Origin: UBA1573 sp034005165
Lineage (GTDB): Bacteria; Pseudomonadota; Alphaproteobacteria; Micavibrionales; Micavibrionaceae
Assembly (NCBI GenBank): GCA_034005165.1
Contig: JAVEVE010000001.1
Coordinates: 1-64,000, forward strand
DNA: 64,000 nt
Reading direction: 5' to 3'
Every line of letters starts with the position of its first letter. Within the stretch, counting starts at the first letter, position 1. This document shows, piece after piece, positions 8,632 to 16,522 of the stretch. The notes beneath the pieces were generated by a model. That model was not told where the DNA came from. It ran no database searches and saw nothing but the letters and a program-made list of their open reading frames with translations. The translations under genes were made by a program, and so were the position numbers.

Positions 8632-9381
8632 TTAGAATTTCCACCCTTCGTGAATAGCTACAACGCCAAAGGTCAGAGGTTCGACCATCGCGCGCGCAAA
8701 TCCTGCATCAAGCATTCGCATGGAAAGATCTTCCCGAGACGGGAAGGCTCGAATACTTTCAACAAGATATTGGTAGCTGTCTTGATCTCCTGTTACATAT
8801 TTTCCCATAATTGGAATGCATGTGTAGGAGTAGGTATCATACAGTTTTTGGAGAGCTTCACTCTCGAGATGGCTGAATTCCATGCAAAAAAAACGGCCAC
8901 CAGGTCTCAGAACACGACAAGCCTCTTTCAGAGCGTTGTCAATGTGCGTCACGTTTCTCAGCCCAAAGGAAATCGTATAAACATCAAAACTATTGTCAGG
9001 GAAAGGGAGGGACTCTGCATTGGCCTCAACCCAACTAAATCCACCGATAAAACCTTGGTCAATGGCGCGGGCTTTACCAACCTCGAGCATGGACCCGTTA
9101 ATATCGGAAATTGTAATTTTTGTACCTTTACCTGCTTTTTTGGCAATTCTGAAGGCAATATCTCCTGTACCTCCTGCCACATCCAAATAGGAAAGGTGGG
9201 GAGTAGGGCGAATTTTCCGGATTAAATGGTCTTTCCAGAGCCGATGAATGCCGAAAGACATAAGATCATTCATCACATCATAACGGCTGGCAACGCTGTC
9301 GAAAACGTCCAGAACCATTCGGGTCTTCTCTTGCGGGCTAACTGATTTTCTGCCAAACCATTGGCTTTCGGGATTAAGCAT
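8632..9381 (-). CDS. ubiE: ubiquinone/menaquinone biosynthesis C-methyltransferase UbiE
   Basis: SAM-dependent methyltransferase that adds the ring C-methyl group in ubiquinone (and, where present, menaquinone) synthesis. At 249 aa it has the usual length. The Ubie signature is present: VFDSVASRYDVMNDLMSFG at the N-terminus, the SAM-binding motif I YLDVAGGTGDIAFR, and YTISFGLRNV. I moved the start to ATG at 9381 because GGAG stands at the right distance before it; an upstream in-frame start would overlap murJ more deeply and has no ribosome site. It is divergent from murJ, with the two start codons only 33 nt apart. Confidence 0.94.
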   Translation of the reverse strand: MLNPESQWFGRKSVSPQEKTRMVLDVFDSVASRYDVMNDLMSFGIHRLWKDHLIRKIRPTPHLSYLDVAGGTGDIAFRIAKKAGKGTKITISDINGSMLEVGKARAIDQGFIGGFSWVEANAESLPFPDNSFDVYTISFGLRNVTHIDNALKEACRVLRPGGRFFCMEFSHLESEALQKLYDTYSYTCIPIMGKYVTGDQDSYQYLVESIRAFPSREDLSMRMLDAGFARAMVEPLTFGVVAIHEGWKF

Positions 9382-9414
9382 CTCAAAACTCCTGATTGGA
9401 AAGAGTGTTATCAC

Positions 9415-10965
9415 ATGAAATTACTAAATTCTATGGCCACGATTGCAGGATTCACACTTGTAAGCCGCGTAGCGGGCATGGTCAGGGATATGTTAACTGC
9501 TGCGTTTCTGGGCGCTGGTCCGATTGCGGATGCTTTTTTTGTCGCACTCAAGATTCCGAATTTGTTCAGGCGAGTTGCTGCTGAAGGGGCGTTTAGTGTC
9601 TCGTTTGTTCCTCTATACACAAAAACCCTGACAAACGAAGGGGAGGAGGCAGCCGGAAAGTTTTCTGGGGAGGTCTTTTCGGTTATGGCCCTTATTATTT
9701 CGGTTTTTTCGGTCGCGATGATGATTGCCATGCCGTGGATTATTCACTTGATAGCTCCGGGTTTCGAAGAGGGAACAGAGCGCTACAGTGCGGCAGTATC
9801 CCTGACACAAATCACTTTTCCGTACTTGATCCTGATGTCTTTTGTTGCGCTGTTCGGTGGAATGTTGAACGCACACAATAAATTTGCACCTTTTGCGGCG
9901 GCCCCTATTATTTTTAATCTGACTTTGATTGCTTTTATGATTTTGGGGGGCAGTATATTTCCGACAGTTGGTCATGCAATGGCAATAGGCGTGGCCGTCT
10001 CGGGATTTTTACAAGTTGCTATGATGGTCTATTTTGTTCGTCGTCACAAAATAGTCTTTCATTTTCAATTCCCTAAATTTTCTAAAAAGACAAAGCGCCT
10101 TTTCATCCTGATGGGGCCAGGGGCACTGGCCGCCGGCGTTTATCAGGTTAATATGTTCGTAGATATGATTATCGCGTCTCTTTTGCCTGAAGGATCTATA
10201 TCGTTTCTTTATTATGCAGATCGTCTGAATCAATTGCCGTTGGGAATTGCAGGGATTGCCGTTGGAACGGCGTTGCTTCCGATGCTTTCTAAGGCCCTAG
10301 CAAATAAAGATAAAGAAGATAGCGATGACTTATTTAATCGTTCCCTCGAGTTTTGTTTTTTCGTAGCCCTTCCTGCCGCTGTGGCTTTAATGATAATTCC
10401 AGTGCCAATGATTGCCACTTTGTTTGAATACGGCAAGTTTACGCCTCAGGAAACGATGATGACAGGCTATGTTTTGATGGGGTATGGGATAGGGCTGCCC
10501 GCCTATATTGCCTCAAAAGTTTTTATGACAGCTTTTTGGGCGCATGAAGATACAAAGACGCCTGTAAGGATCACAATCATGACAGCACTTTTGAATGTCG
10601 GACTATGCCTCTGCCTGATAGGTCCATTAGGTGTAGCAGGAATTTCTTTGGCGACAGGCATAGCAGGGTGGATACAGGTATATTTGCTCAACAAAAAGCT
10701 GAAAGAACGGGACGCTTTAGAGTTTGATACGCGCCTGAAAACCGTTTTTCCGAAAATGGTAGTTTGTGCTTGCATCATGGCTATAATTCTGTCAGCTTTG
10801 AGTTATGGATTACAAGATTACTTCCACGGTGACTTCGTCACAAAGACAATTGCATTGGTGGCCCTGCTAGGGTCAGGCGCAGTTACGTACGCGCTGGCAA
10901 TTCAGGTCAGTGGCGTTTTAAAAATCTCCGATATCAAAAACTATTTAAGACGAAGAAAAGCATAA
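9415..10965 (+). CDS. murJ: lipid II flippase MurJ
   Basis: Moves the peptidoglycan precursor lipid II across the inner membrane. The 516-residue product is polytopic (about 14 helices) and carries MurJ/MviN hallmarks: GFTLVSRVAGMVRDMLTAAF near the N-terminus, ADAFFVALKIPNLFRRVAAE and the FVPLYTK motif. The start ATG at 9415 is supported by an upstream GGAAAGAG and by alignment of the first helix; an earlier in-frame start lies inside the ubiE coding region. It is followed after 15 nt by trpS, a pairing seen in many alphaproteobacteria. Confidence 0.95.
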   Translation: MKLLNSMATIAGFTLVSRVAGMVRDMLTAAFLGAGPIADAFFVALKIPNLFRRVAAEGAFSVSFVPLYTKTLTNEGEEAAGKFSGEVFSVMALIISVFSVAMMIAMPWIIHLIAPGFEEGTERYSAAVSLTQITFPYLILMSFVALFGGMLNAHNKFAPFAAAPIIFNLTLIAFMILGGSIFPTVGHAMAIGVAVSGFLQVAMMVYFVRRHKIVFHFQFPKFSKKTKRLFILMGPGALAAGVYQVNMFVDMIIASLLPEGSISFLYYADRLNQLPLGIAGIAVGTALLPMLSKALANKDKEDSDDLFNRSLEFCFFVALPAAVALMIIPVPMIATLFEYGKFTPQETMMTGYVLMGYGIGLPAYIASKVFMTAFWAHEDTKTPVRITIMTALLNVGLCLCLIGPLGVAGISLATGIAGWIQVYLLNKKLKERDALEFDTRLKTVFPKMVVCACIMAIILSALSYGLQDYFHGDFVTKTIALVALLGSGAVTYALAIQVSGVLKISDIKNYLRRRKA

Positions 10966-10980
10966 GAAAGGCTCACTTCT

Positions 10981-11991
10981 ATGAAACGTATTTTATCCGG
11001 CATGCAGCCGACCTATCAATTGCACTTGGGTAACTATCTAGGGGCTCTGAAAAACTGGGTTGACCTGCAAAATGCCGAACCCGAAAATGAGAGTCTGTAT
11101 TGTGTTGTCGATATGCACGCGATAACGATGCCCTATGATAGGGACTCGCTTGCCAAAGCAACACGTGAAATTGCAGCGGCCTATATCGCTGCAGGCATTG
11201 ATCCTAAGAAGTCAGCAATTTTTGCGCAGTCGGCAGTTGGAGATTTGCATGGAGAACTGATGTGGCTGTTGGCAACAATGACACAAATCGGCAAGCTTAA
11301 TCGCATGACGCAGTTCAAAGATAAAGCGGGCAAGAATGCAGAAAAAGCAGGCTTGGGGCTTTATGCTTACCCTGTGCTGATGGCCGCGGATATTCTGATT
11401 TATAATGCAACCCATGTGCCGGTTGGCGAAGATCAAAAACAACATCTGGAATTGGCACGCGATATTGCTTCAACTTTTAATCACAGGTACGAGAGGGAGT
11501 TCTTTACACTTCCAGAACCAATGATTATGGGGGCTGCAACCCGTGTAATGTCACTTCGTGACGGAACCCAAAAAATGAGTAAGTCGGCAGAATCCGATAT
11601 GTCACGCATCAACTTGACTGATACACCGGAAATGATTGCCGATAAAATCAAACGCGCAAAAACAGACCCTAATCCTCTTCCGGATTCATCTGAGGGGCTA
11701 GAGGGGCGTCCTGAGGCTGCAAATCTGATAACAATCTATGCGGCATTCTCTGGGCAAACGAAAGAGCAAGTCCTCGCGGAGTTTGCAGGAAAGCAATTCT
11801 CTGAATTCAAGCCAAAGCTTTCGGATTTGACGGTCGAGAAAATCGCCCCAATTACAGCACGTATGCGTGAACTTCTGGCCGACCCGTCAGAAATTGACGC
11901 TATCTTGAAGGATGGTGCAGAAAAGGCAAGATCGGTCGCTGGACCGATCCTGAAGGATGTTAAGGATATTATGGGCTTCTGGAGAGGCTAG
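10981..11991 (+). CDS. trpS: tryptophanyl-tRNA synthetase
   Basis: Charges tRNA-Trp with tryptophan. Class I synthetase of 336 aa, normal for bacterial TrpRS. The HIGH-like sequence appears as QLHLGNYLGA near residue 15 and the KMSKS loop as QKMSKSAESD near residue 200. The GEDQKQHLELARDIA stretch is the adenylate-binding region. It sits 15 nt behind murJ, so it is probably cotranscribed, and its stop overlaps the end of the convergent Nudix-like gene by 4 nt. Confidence 0.96.
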   Translation: MKRILSGMQPTYQLHLGNYLGALKNWVDLQNAEPENESLYCVVDMHAITMPYDRDSLAKATREIAAAYIAAGIDPKKSAIFAQSAVGDLHGELMWLLATMTQIGKLNRMTQFKDKAGKNAEKAGLGLYAYPVLMAADILIYNATHVPVGEDQKQHLELARDIASTFNHRYEREFFTLPEPMIMGAATRVMSLRDGTQKMSKSAESDMSRINLTDTPEMIADKIKRAKTDPNPLPDSSEGLEGRPEAANLITIYAAFSGQTKEQVLAEFAGKQFSEFKPKLSDLTVEKIAPITARMRELLADPSEIDAILKDGAEKARSVAGPILKDVKDIMGFWRG

Positions 11992-12362
11992 CCAAGTTTG
12001 GCGGCGGGAAGACCTGCCGCCTGATTGCCGGTTCTCTTCAAAAACTCACAAATATTTTGTGGAATGCCTTCTACAGCAGCAAGAATAGTCGCTACATGAG
12101 CAGGCTGGACAGTATCAGGCAATTCGGAACTATCTTGAAAGCAACTTGCCAGAATGAAAATATCCCGGTCTTTAATTGCAAGGTGTGTTGCATTCCCAAC
12201 GTTCTGTAGACCGAGTTCTTTTGCGCATTGTCTCATGGCTGTGTCTTCGTGCGCCAGCGGGGATGACGTGCTTGGAAGGGATATTTTCCCACTATCATTG
12301 CAAACAAGAAACTCGCTGCGATTGTTGTAGCATTCAAAAAAGACGTGAACCAGATAGCTCAT
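11988..12362 (-). CDS. small protein, possibly a degenerate Nudix-like domain
   Basis: A 124-residue cytosolic protein. The segment LPSTSSPLAHEDTAMRQCAK followed by ELGL has the spacing and tone of a Nudix box (LPGG...GE...A..RE..EE.G), but the Gly-Gly, the GE and the catalytic REXXEE glutamates are largely replaced (RQCAKEL). If the resemblance is real, the protein cannot hydrolyse nucleotides in the usual way. The start has a good AAGGTG site. The gene is convergent with trpS, overlapping by 4 nt. The family call is tentative; it may be an unrelated lineage-specific protein. Confidence 0.6.
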   Translation of the reverse strand: MSYLVHVFFECYNNRSEFLVCNDSGKISLPSTSSPLAHEDTAMRQCAKELGLQNVGNATHLAIKDRDIFILASCFQDSSELPDTVQPAHVATILAAVEGIPQNICEFLKRTGNQAAGLPAAKLG

Positions 12363-12522
12363 TGTTACACCTTATGATTATTATAACGGAAATTGCGTCA
12401 TTATTTGTCATAGAACTGGAAATTCGTCAAGTTTTTTCAAAAACTTAAGTTGCCGTTTGCAAATTTTCTGGCAAAATAGCACGATTATGTAAGTTTAATT
12501 CCTAAAGGCGGTTTCCCAAAAA

Positions 12523-13182
12523 ATGGACATTTTTAAAAAAGGTATCGTGGTTGCCACAGCAATGTTGGCTTTTGCAGTTCCTGCCAAAGCGGACTATGTT
12601 GTTTGGACAGATGTCCATACAGGGGCACATGTTTCTTACCCTGACACTTGGAAGACCATAAACAACCAGCAACCGGACGATGTTATTACGTTGTCCGTGC
12701 CGTCAGGGGAGGATAATGCTGTTTGTCGTCTGCGCGCTCGGGAAGATCGTCGGTTTTTGATCTATCCGAACCGCTACCGCGACGAAGTCCGTGATACCAA
12801 TTTCGTTGATAATTTCTGGGAAGATTATACATCTTCATACGAGAACGTGAATGTCATTCGCCAGCAGAATGAAGCTGGGTTGGGGCAAGGATATGCAAGC
12901 ATGACCCTGATTTCATTCATTACGCCTCCTGATGAGCCTATGGCACAAAAAGCAGGCCTGATGGTCGTAACAAACTACGGGGACAAAGTTTATATAGCGG
13001 AATGCACGTCTTCGGCGATGAGCTACAAGAGCTATCACACAGCATTCCTGAGCTTTTTCAAGACGATTAACTTCAAACCGGCCTACAGTGTAACCAAAGT
13101 TGGGGATTACCGGAACTTCCTCAAAGACTGGGGAACGATCAATGTTCCGTTGTCCAATACGATCAGCCGGTCTGTCTACTAA
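12523..13182 (+). CDS. secreted/periplasmic hypothetical protein
   Basis: A 219-residue protein with a clear Sec signal peptide (KKGIVVATAMLAFAVPAKA, cleavage expected near residue 23). The mature part begins with YVVWTDVHTGAHVSYPDTWK, which resembles the opening beta-strand of PsbP/DUF1795-type folds, and contains two Cys that could pair in the periplasm. No catalytic motif is visible. It is preceded by AAAGGCGG and closed by a strong hairpin at 13237-13270, so it looks monocistronic. Function unknown. Confidence 0.7.
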   Translation: MDIFKKGIVVATAMLAFAVPAKADYVVWTDVHTGAHVSYPDTWKTINNQQPDDVITLSVPSGEDNAVCRLRAREDRRFLIYPNRYRDEVRDTNFVDNFWEDYTSSYENVNVIRQQNEAGLGQGYASMTLISFITPPDEPMAQKAGLMVVTNYGDKVYIAECTSSAMSYKSYHTAFLSFFKTINFKPAYSVTKVGDYRNFLKDWGTINVPLSNTISRSVY

Positions 13183-13236
13183 GGGAAAACTGCGAAAAAT
13201 CCTTAAAAACCTGTTGATTGCCTCATGATTATTCCG

Positions 13237-13270
13237 CTATGCCTTTCAGTACAGAAAGGCATAGTTCTTT
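13237..13270 (+). terminator. Terminator-like hairpin abutting the TauE/SafE start codon
   Basis: CTATGCCTTTC (13237-13247) and GAAAGGCATAG (13254-13264) form an 11-bp stem with a 6-nt loop, followed by TTCTTTT. It ends transcription of the preceding secreted-protein gene. The next gene's ATG is at 13272, and the only purine-rich ribosome-site candidate (GAAAGG) lies inside the right arm, so the hairpin could also hide the translation start. Confidence 0.8.
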
Positions 13271-13271
13271 T

Positions 13272-14186
13272 ATGGAGATATATCTTCCCGTTGCAGAAAT
13301 GGCAGTATCCTTCGAGGTGATTTTGGGACTCGGAGTGGCGGTAGGTATGCTCTCATCAATTTTTGGTGTTGGAGGAGGATTTCTCGCGACTCCGTTCCTT
13401 GTTTTTTTGGGTGTTCCTGCTTCTTTTGCAGTTGGTACGCAAGCTGTTCAGCTTATTTCTTCTTCTCTGTCTGGGGTTCTAGGCCATTGGCGCAAAGGCA
13501 ATGTGGACTTCAAGCTGGGCAGTGTGATGTTGGCAGGCAGCTTCTTCGGGACAGTCACAGGGATTTTGATTTTTAAGCTGTTGCAATATACGGGGCAGAT
13601 TGATGTTGTTATTAACGCCTTGTACGTAATGTTTCTTGGGACAATTGGCAGTTTGATGCTTTACGAAAGCTTCAAAGCCATACTGAAAAAAAATCACTCA
13701 TCCGAACCAAAAAGATCACGATTTTGGACGCGCGTTACGCACGGGTTGCCCTATACAATGACATTCCCGCGTTCTAATTTGTGTATCAGCGTTATAGTTC
13801 CGATAGCCCTAGGCGTCATCGGGGGGTTAATGGTGTCTGTGCTGGGAATCGGCGGGGGGTTCCTATTGGTTCCTGCTATGATTTATATATTGGGAATGCC
13901 AAGTAGTCTTGTGGTCGGAACATCTATGTTCCAAATTCTGATTACGACGTCTTTGTCCGCACTTCTTCATATTCTAAGCAACAACACGGTGGACCTTCTT
14001 CTTGCGCTGATCCTGATGATCGGGTCACTGATAGGCGGGCAGATCGGAGTTCGGCTGACAAGGTTTATCAAAGGTGCTCCAGCCCGCTTGGCTTTGGCCT
14101 TAATTTTACTCAGTGTTTGTTTTATGCTTTGGGAAAGCTTCTTTATCGAGCCTGTTGAACATTTCACAACGGAGATTGTGGAATGA
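13272..14186 (+). CDS. TauE/SafE family anion exporter
   Basis: Polytopic inner-membrane protein of the sulfite exporter TauE/SafE family, about 8 helices in two homologous halves. Each half opens with a Gly-rich signature: SSIFGVGGGFLATPFLVFLG in the first and VSVLGIGGGFLLVPAMIYIL in the second. The exported substrate (sulfite, sulfoacetate or another organic anion) cannot be read. I chose ATG at 13272 (304 aa), which directly follows a hairpin; an ATG at 13299 is a possible alternative. It overlaps the TIGR02186 gene by 4 nt, so the two are translationally coupled. Confidence 0.85.
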   Translation: MEIYLPVAEMAVSFEVILGLGVAVGMLSSIFGVGGGFLATPFLVFLGVPASFAVGTQAVQLISSSLSGVLGHWRKGNVDFKLGSVMLAGSFFGTVTGILIFKLLQYTGQIDVVINALYVMFLGTIGSLMLYESFKAILKKNHSSEPKRSRFWTRVTHGLPYTMTFPRSNLCISVIVPIALGVIGGLMVSVLGIGGGFLLVPAMIYILGMPSSLVVGTSMFQILITTSLSALLHILSNNTVDLLLALILMIGSLIGGQIGVRLTRFIKGAPARLALALILLSVCFMLWESFFIEPVEHFTTEIVE

Positions 14187-14971
14187 GATTTCTCTTTACC
14201 TATTTGTGCATGATCCTGTCCGTCCCGTTGGTTTATGCTCCAATGGCATCTGCTGCACCTAATAGCCAGATTATAATTGATATGGCCAACGAGAGTGTTG
14301 ATGTAACAACAGGATTTTCAGGTAGCCATATTGTCGTCTTCGGAAGCATTGACAGCAAATCTCAGGAAACTCCTGCATCAACAGGCGTTGCTATTCTGCT
14401 GAAAGGGCCAGATAGTTCTGTGATTGTCCGGAAAAAAGATCAGATTGCAGGCATGTGGCTGAATAGCGATTCAATTGAATTCAAAAATATTCCGCACTTT
14501 TATGATTACGCAATAAGCATGCCTGAAAAAGACATGGCCTCTCAACAGACATTAACCGAAAACGAGATTGGTTTGAATACATTGATGTTTGATACAGAAG
14601 ATCTGGATGACCGCGATGATATTCAAAGGTATCGTTTGTTTCAGGAGGCCTTAATCAGGATTTGGCAGCAAGAAGGTAATTTGCCTTTGGCGGGGAAACA
14701 GATCAAATTTATAGGCAATAATTTGTTCCGGGCAGATTTCAGTTTGCCTGCAAATATTCCGACGGGGCTTTATCAGGTAGAGGCATTTCTTTTCGAAAAA
14801 GGAAAGTTGATTGATAAAAGAGAACGGGTTCTGGAAGTTAGGCAGGCAGGGGTATCCGCATTGATTAACCATTACGCACATTCTTATTCGCTTCTCTATG
14901 CACTGATTGGGTATGCCATGGCGATAGGAATCGGTATGCTATCTGCGCATCTGGCAAGAAAAGGTAGGTAA
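14183..14971 (+). CDS. TIGR02186 family (Alph_Pro_TM) membrane-anchored protein
   Basis: A 262-residue protein with an N-terminal signal sequence (about 1-25), a beta-rich periplasmic domain and one C-terminal helix (LLYALIGYAMAIGIGMLSAH). The order of parts and the segments FSGSHIVVFGSI and ADFSLPANIPTGLYQVEAFL match the alphaproteobacterial family TIGR02186, often found directly beside TauE/SafE exporters, as here. Its molecular role is not established; the 4-nt overlap suggests a partner protein of the exporter. Confidence 0.8.
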   Translation: MRFLFTYLCMILSVPLVYAPMASAAPNSQIIIDMANESVDVTTGFSGSHIVVFGSIDSKSQETPASTGVAILLKGPDSSVIVRKKDQIAGMWLNSDSIEFKNIPHFYDYAISMPEKDMASQQTLTENEIGLNTLMFDTEDLDDRDDIQRYRLFQEALIRIWQQEGNLPLAGKQIKFIGNNLFRADFSLPANIPTGLYQVEAFLFEKGKLIDKRERVLEVRQAGVSALINHYAHSYSLLYALIGYAMAIGIGMLSAHLARKGR

Positions 14972-14974
14972 ATA

Positions 14975-15421
14975 ATGTCTGATAATGCCGATAACACTGA
15001 GGAATTCCCTTTGTTTATGATTTGTGTTGATGCGGACCAGCATGACAGCTCGGTTTTTCACTATGCCTGTACTCGCGCAATCAAGGAAAAAGCACGGATT
15101 GGTTTGTTCAAAACGATGGAAGTTGAAGAATTTCAGAGTTGGGCAAGTGTTGAGGATACAATGAAACAGGAATTGCGGGAGCAGGGTGAACGTGATTTGT
15201 GGCAAATTGCAGGGCATATCAGGGAAACATACAATCTTATTCCTGAATTCTATATCGAGGAAGGAAATCCTGTTGAGGCTTTGGGAAAATTATCTTCTGA
15301 TATTAATTTATCCGAAGTAATAGTTTCTACTGGAAAAGACGATCTTTCGGAATATCTGGATATGAAGCGACTGAAGAAAGCGGCAGTGCCATTTATTTTC
15401 ATGCCTGATCAACAGGATTAA
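14975..15421 (+). CDS. universal stress protein-like domain protein
   Basis: A 148-residue cytosolic protein resembling UspA folds: an opening beta-strand FPLFMICVDADQHDS, a helix with HYACTRAIKEKARIGLF, and a terminal strand PFIFMPDQ. The nucleotide-binding G-X2-G-X9-G(S/T) signature is not intact (the region reads IVSTGKDDLSEYLDMKRLKK), so ATP binding is doubtful. It begins 3 nt after the TIGR02186 gene and ends 21 nt before the Nfu gene, all on one strand. Confidence 0.7.
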   Translation: MSDNADNTEEFPLFMICVDADQHDSSVFHYACTRAIKEKARIGLFKTMEVEEFQSWASVEDTMKQELREQGERDLWQIAGHIRETYNLIPEFYIEEGNPVEALGKLSSDINLSEVIVSTGKDDLSEYLDMKRLKKAAVPFIFMPDQQD

Positions 15422-15442
15422 AAAAAGTAGAAAAGAAAGATC

Positions 15443-16006
15443 ATGTTCATTCAAACCGAAAGCACACCTAACCCGAACACCATGTCTTTTCTTCCAGGAA
15501 AGGATGTCACTGGAGGTGCAGGGATCGAATTCCTGACCAGAAAAGAAGCCAGAGATAAATCCCCCCTGGCAGAGCGTTTGTTTGATATTGAGGGGGTTTC
15601 ATCTGTCTTTCTTGGGGAAAATTTTGTATCTGTGACTAAAAACGAAAAGGATGATTGGGCAGAAATAAAGACGCTTGTACTCGGCATCATGTTTGAGCAT
15701 TTCAGCATGGGACACCCTGTTCTCTTGCAGTCTGTCGCAGAACTTGGTGCAAGAAAAGAGTATGTCGGAGAGAACAAGGAGGTAGTTGATAAGATTATCG
15801 AACTTCTTGATACGCGCGTTCGTCCAGCCGTTGCTAGAGATGGTGGCGATATAGAGTTCTGCGAATTTGATAAGGGAATTCTTTATCTTCGGATGCGCGG
15901 AGCCTGTGCCGGCTGTCCAAGCTCAACCATGACACTCAAAATGGGCATTGAAAATATGATGCGCCATTTTGTGCCCGAGGTATTGGAAGTGCGTGCTGCC
16001 GAGTAG
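15443..16006 (+). CDS. NifU-like Fe-S cluster carrier (Nfu type)
   Basis: Carries and delivers [4Fe-4S] clusters to target proteins. The 187-residue protein has the eukaryote/alphaproteobacterial two-domain form: an N-terminal Nfu_N domain (MFIQTESTPNPNTMSFLPGK, residues 1-90) and a C-terminal NifU domain with the cluster-binding CAGC motif in RGACAGCPSSTMTLK. This is the type related to mitochondrial NFU1. It closes the TauE-TIGR02186-Usp-Nfu run. Confidence 0.93.
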   Translation: MFIQTESTPNPNTMSFLPGKDVTGGAGIEFLTRKEARDKSPLAERLFDIEGVSSVFLGENFVSVTKNEKDDWAEIKTLVLGIMFEHFSMGHPVLLQSVAELGARKEYVGENKEVVDKIIELLDTRVRPAVARDGGDIEFCEFDKGILYLRMRGACAGCPSSTMTLKMGIENMMRHFVPEVLEVRAAE

Positions 16007-16034
16007 ATACTGGAACCGGTAAATAGAAAAGATT

Positions 16035-16433
16035 TTACTCACAGACATGGCGTCGTCTGGACGTAGCTTGATGTAAGTGAATTTTCATGCATTCGTATTG
16101 CCTCGCATAGTATTCCGCATTTTTTGTATCGCCAGCCTCTTCATAGCTGGCAGAAATGCGAAATTTTCTATAGACATTTTGAGGGTCAATCTCGTCAGCT
16201 TTTAACAAAAAGGGAAGAGCATCCCGAGTATTACGTTTTAAAAGAAATTTTTCTGCAATCAGATCGCATGCCTCATTTGGTTTTTCTAGTTGATATAAAA
16301 GTGATTGAAAAACACTTTGAGCCAAGTCTCTTTCTCCACTTTCTATGAGTGCTGTAACAATTAGGGCAAATGAGTGAGCGGCGTTTTTGTTTTTCAGGAG
16401 GGTCTGTTGGTTGTTGAAGGGTAATTTTTGCAT
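16035..16433 (-). CDS. tetratricopeptide-like hypothetical protein
   Basis: A 132-residue, mostly helical protein. Two or three degenerate TPR-like pairs are visible; the clearest is near DALPFLLKADEIDPQNVYRK followed by SYEEAGDTKNAEYYARQY. There is no signal peptide. ATG at 16433 was chosen because TTGGAG stands 6 nt upstream. It likely acts as a protein-interaction adaptor, but no partner is evident from its position between nfu and a deacetylase-like gene, each on its own promoter. Confidence 0.65.
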   Translation of the reverse strand: MQKLPFNNQQTLLKNKNAAHSFALIVTALIESGERDLAQSVFQSLLYQLEKPNEACDLIAEKFLLKRNTRDALPFLLKADEIDPQNVYRKFRISASYEEAGDTKNAEYYARQYECMKIHLHQATSRRRHVCE

Positions 16434-16522
16434 ATTTGGCTCCAAATTTTATGAAAAATTACAAATTGTGCGATATATGTCAACAAAAAACGTGAGGGCG
16501 ATGAATAAACAGGGTTTATACA

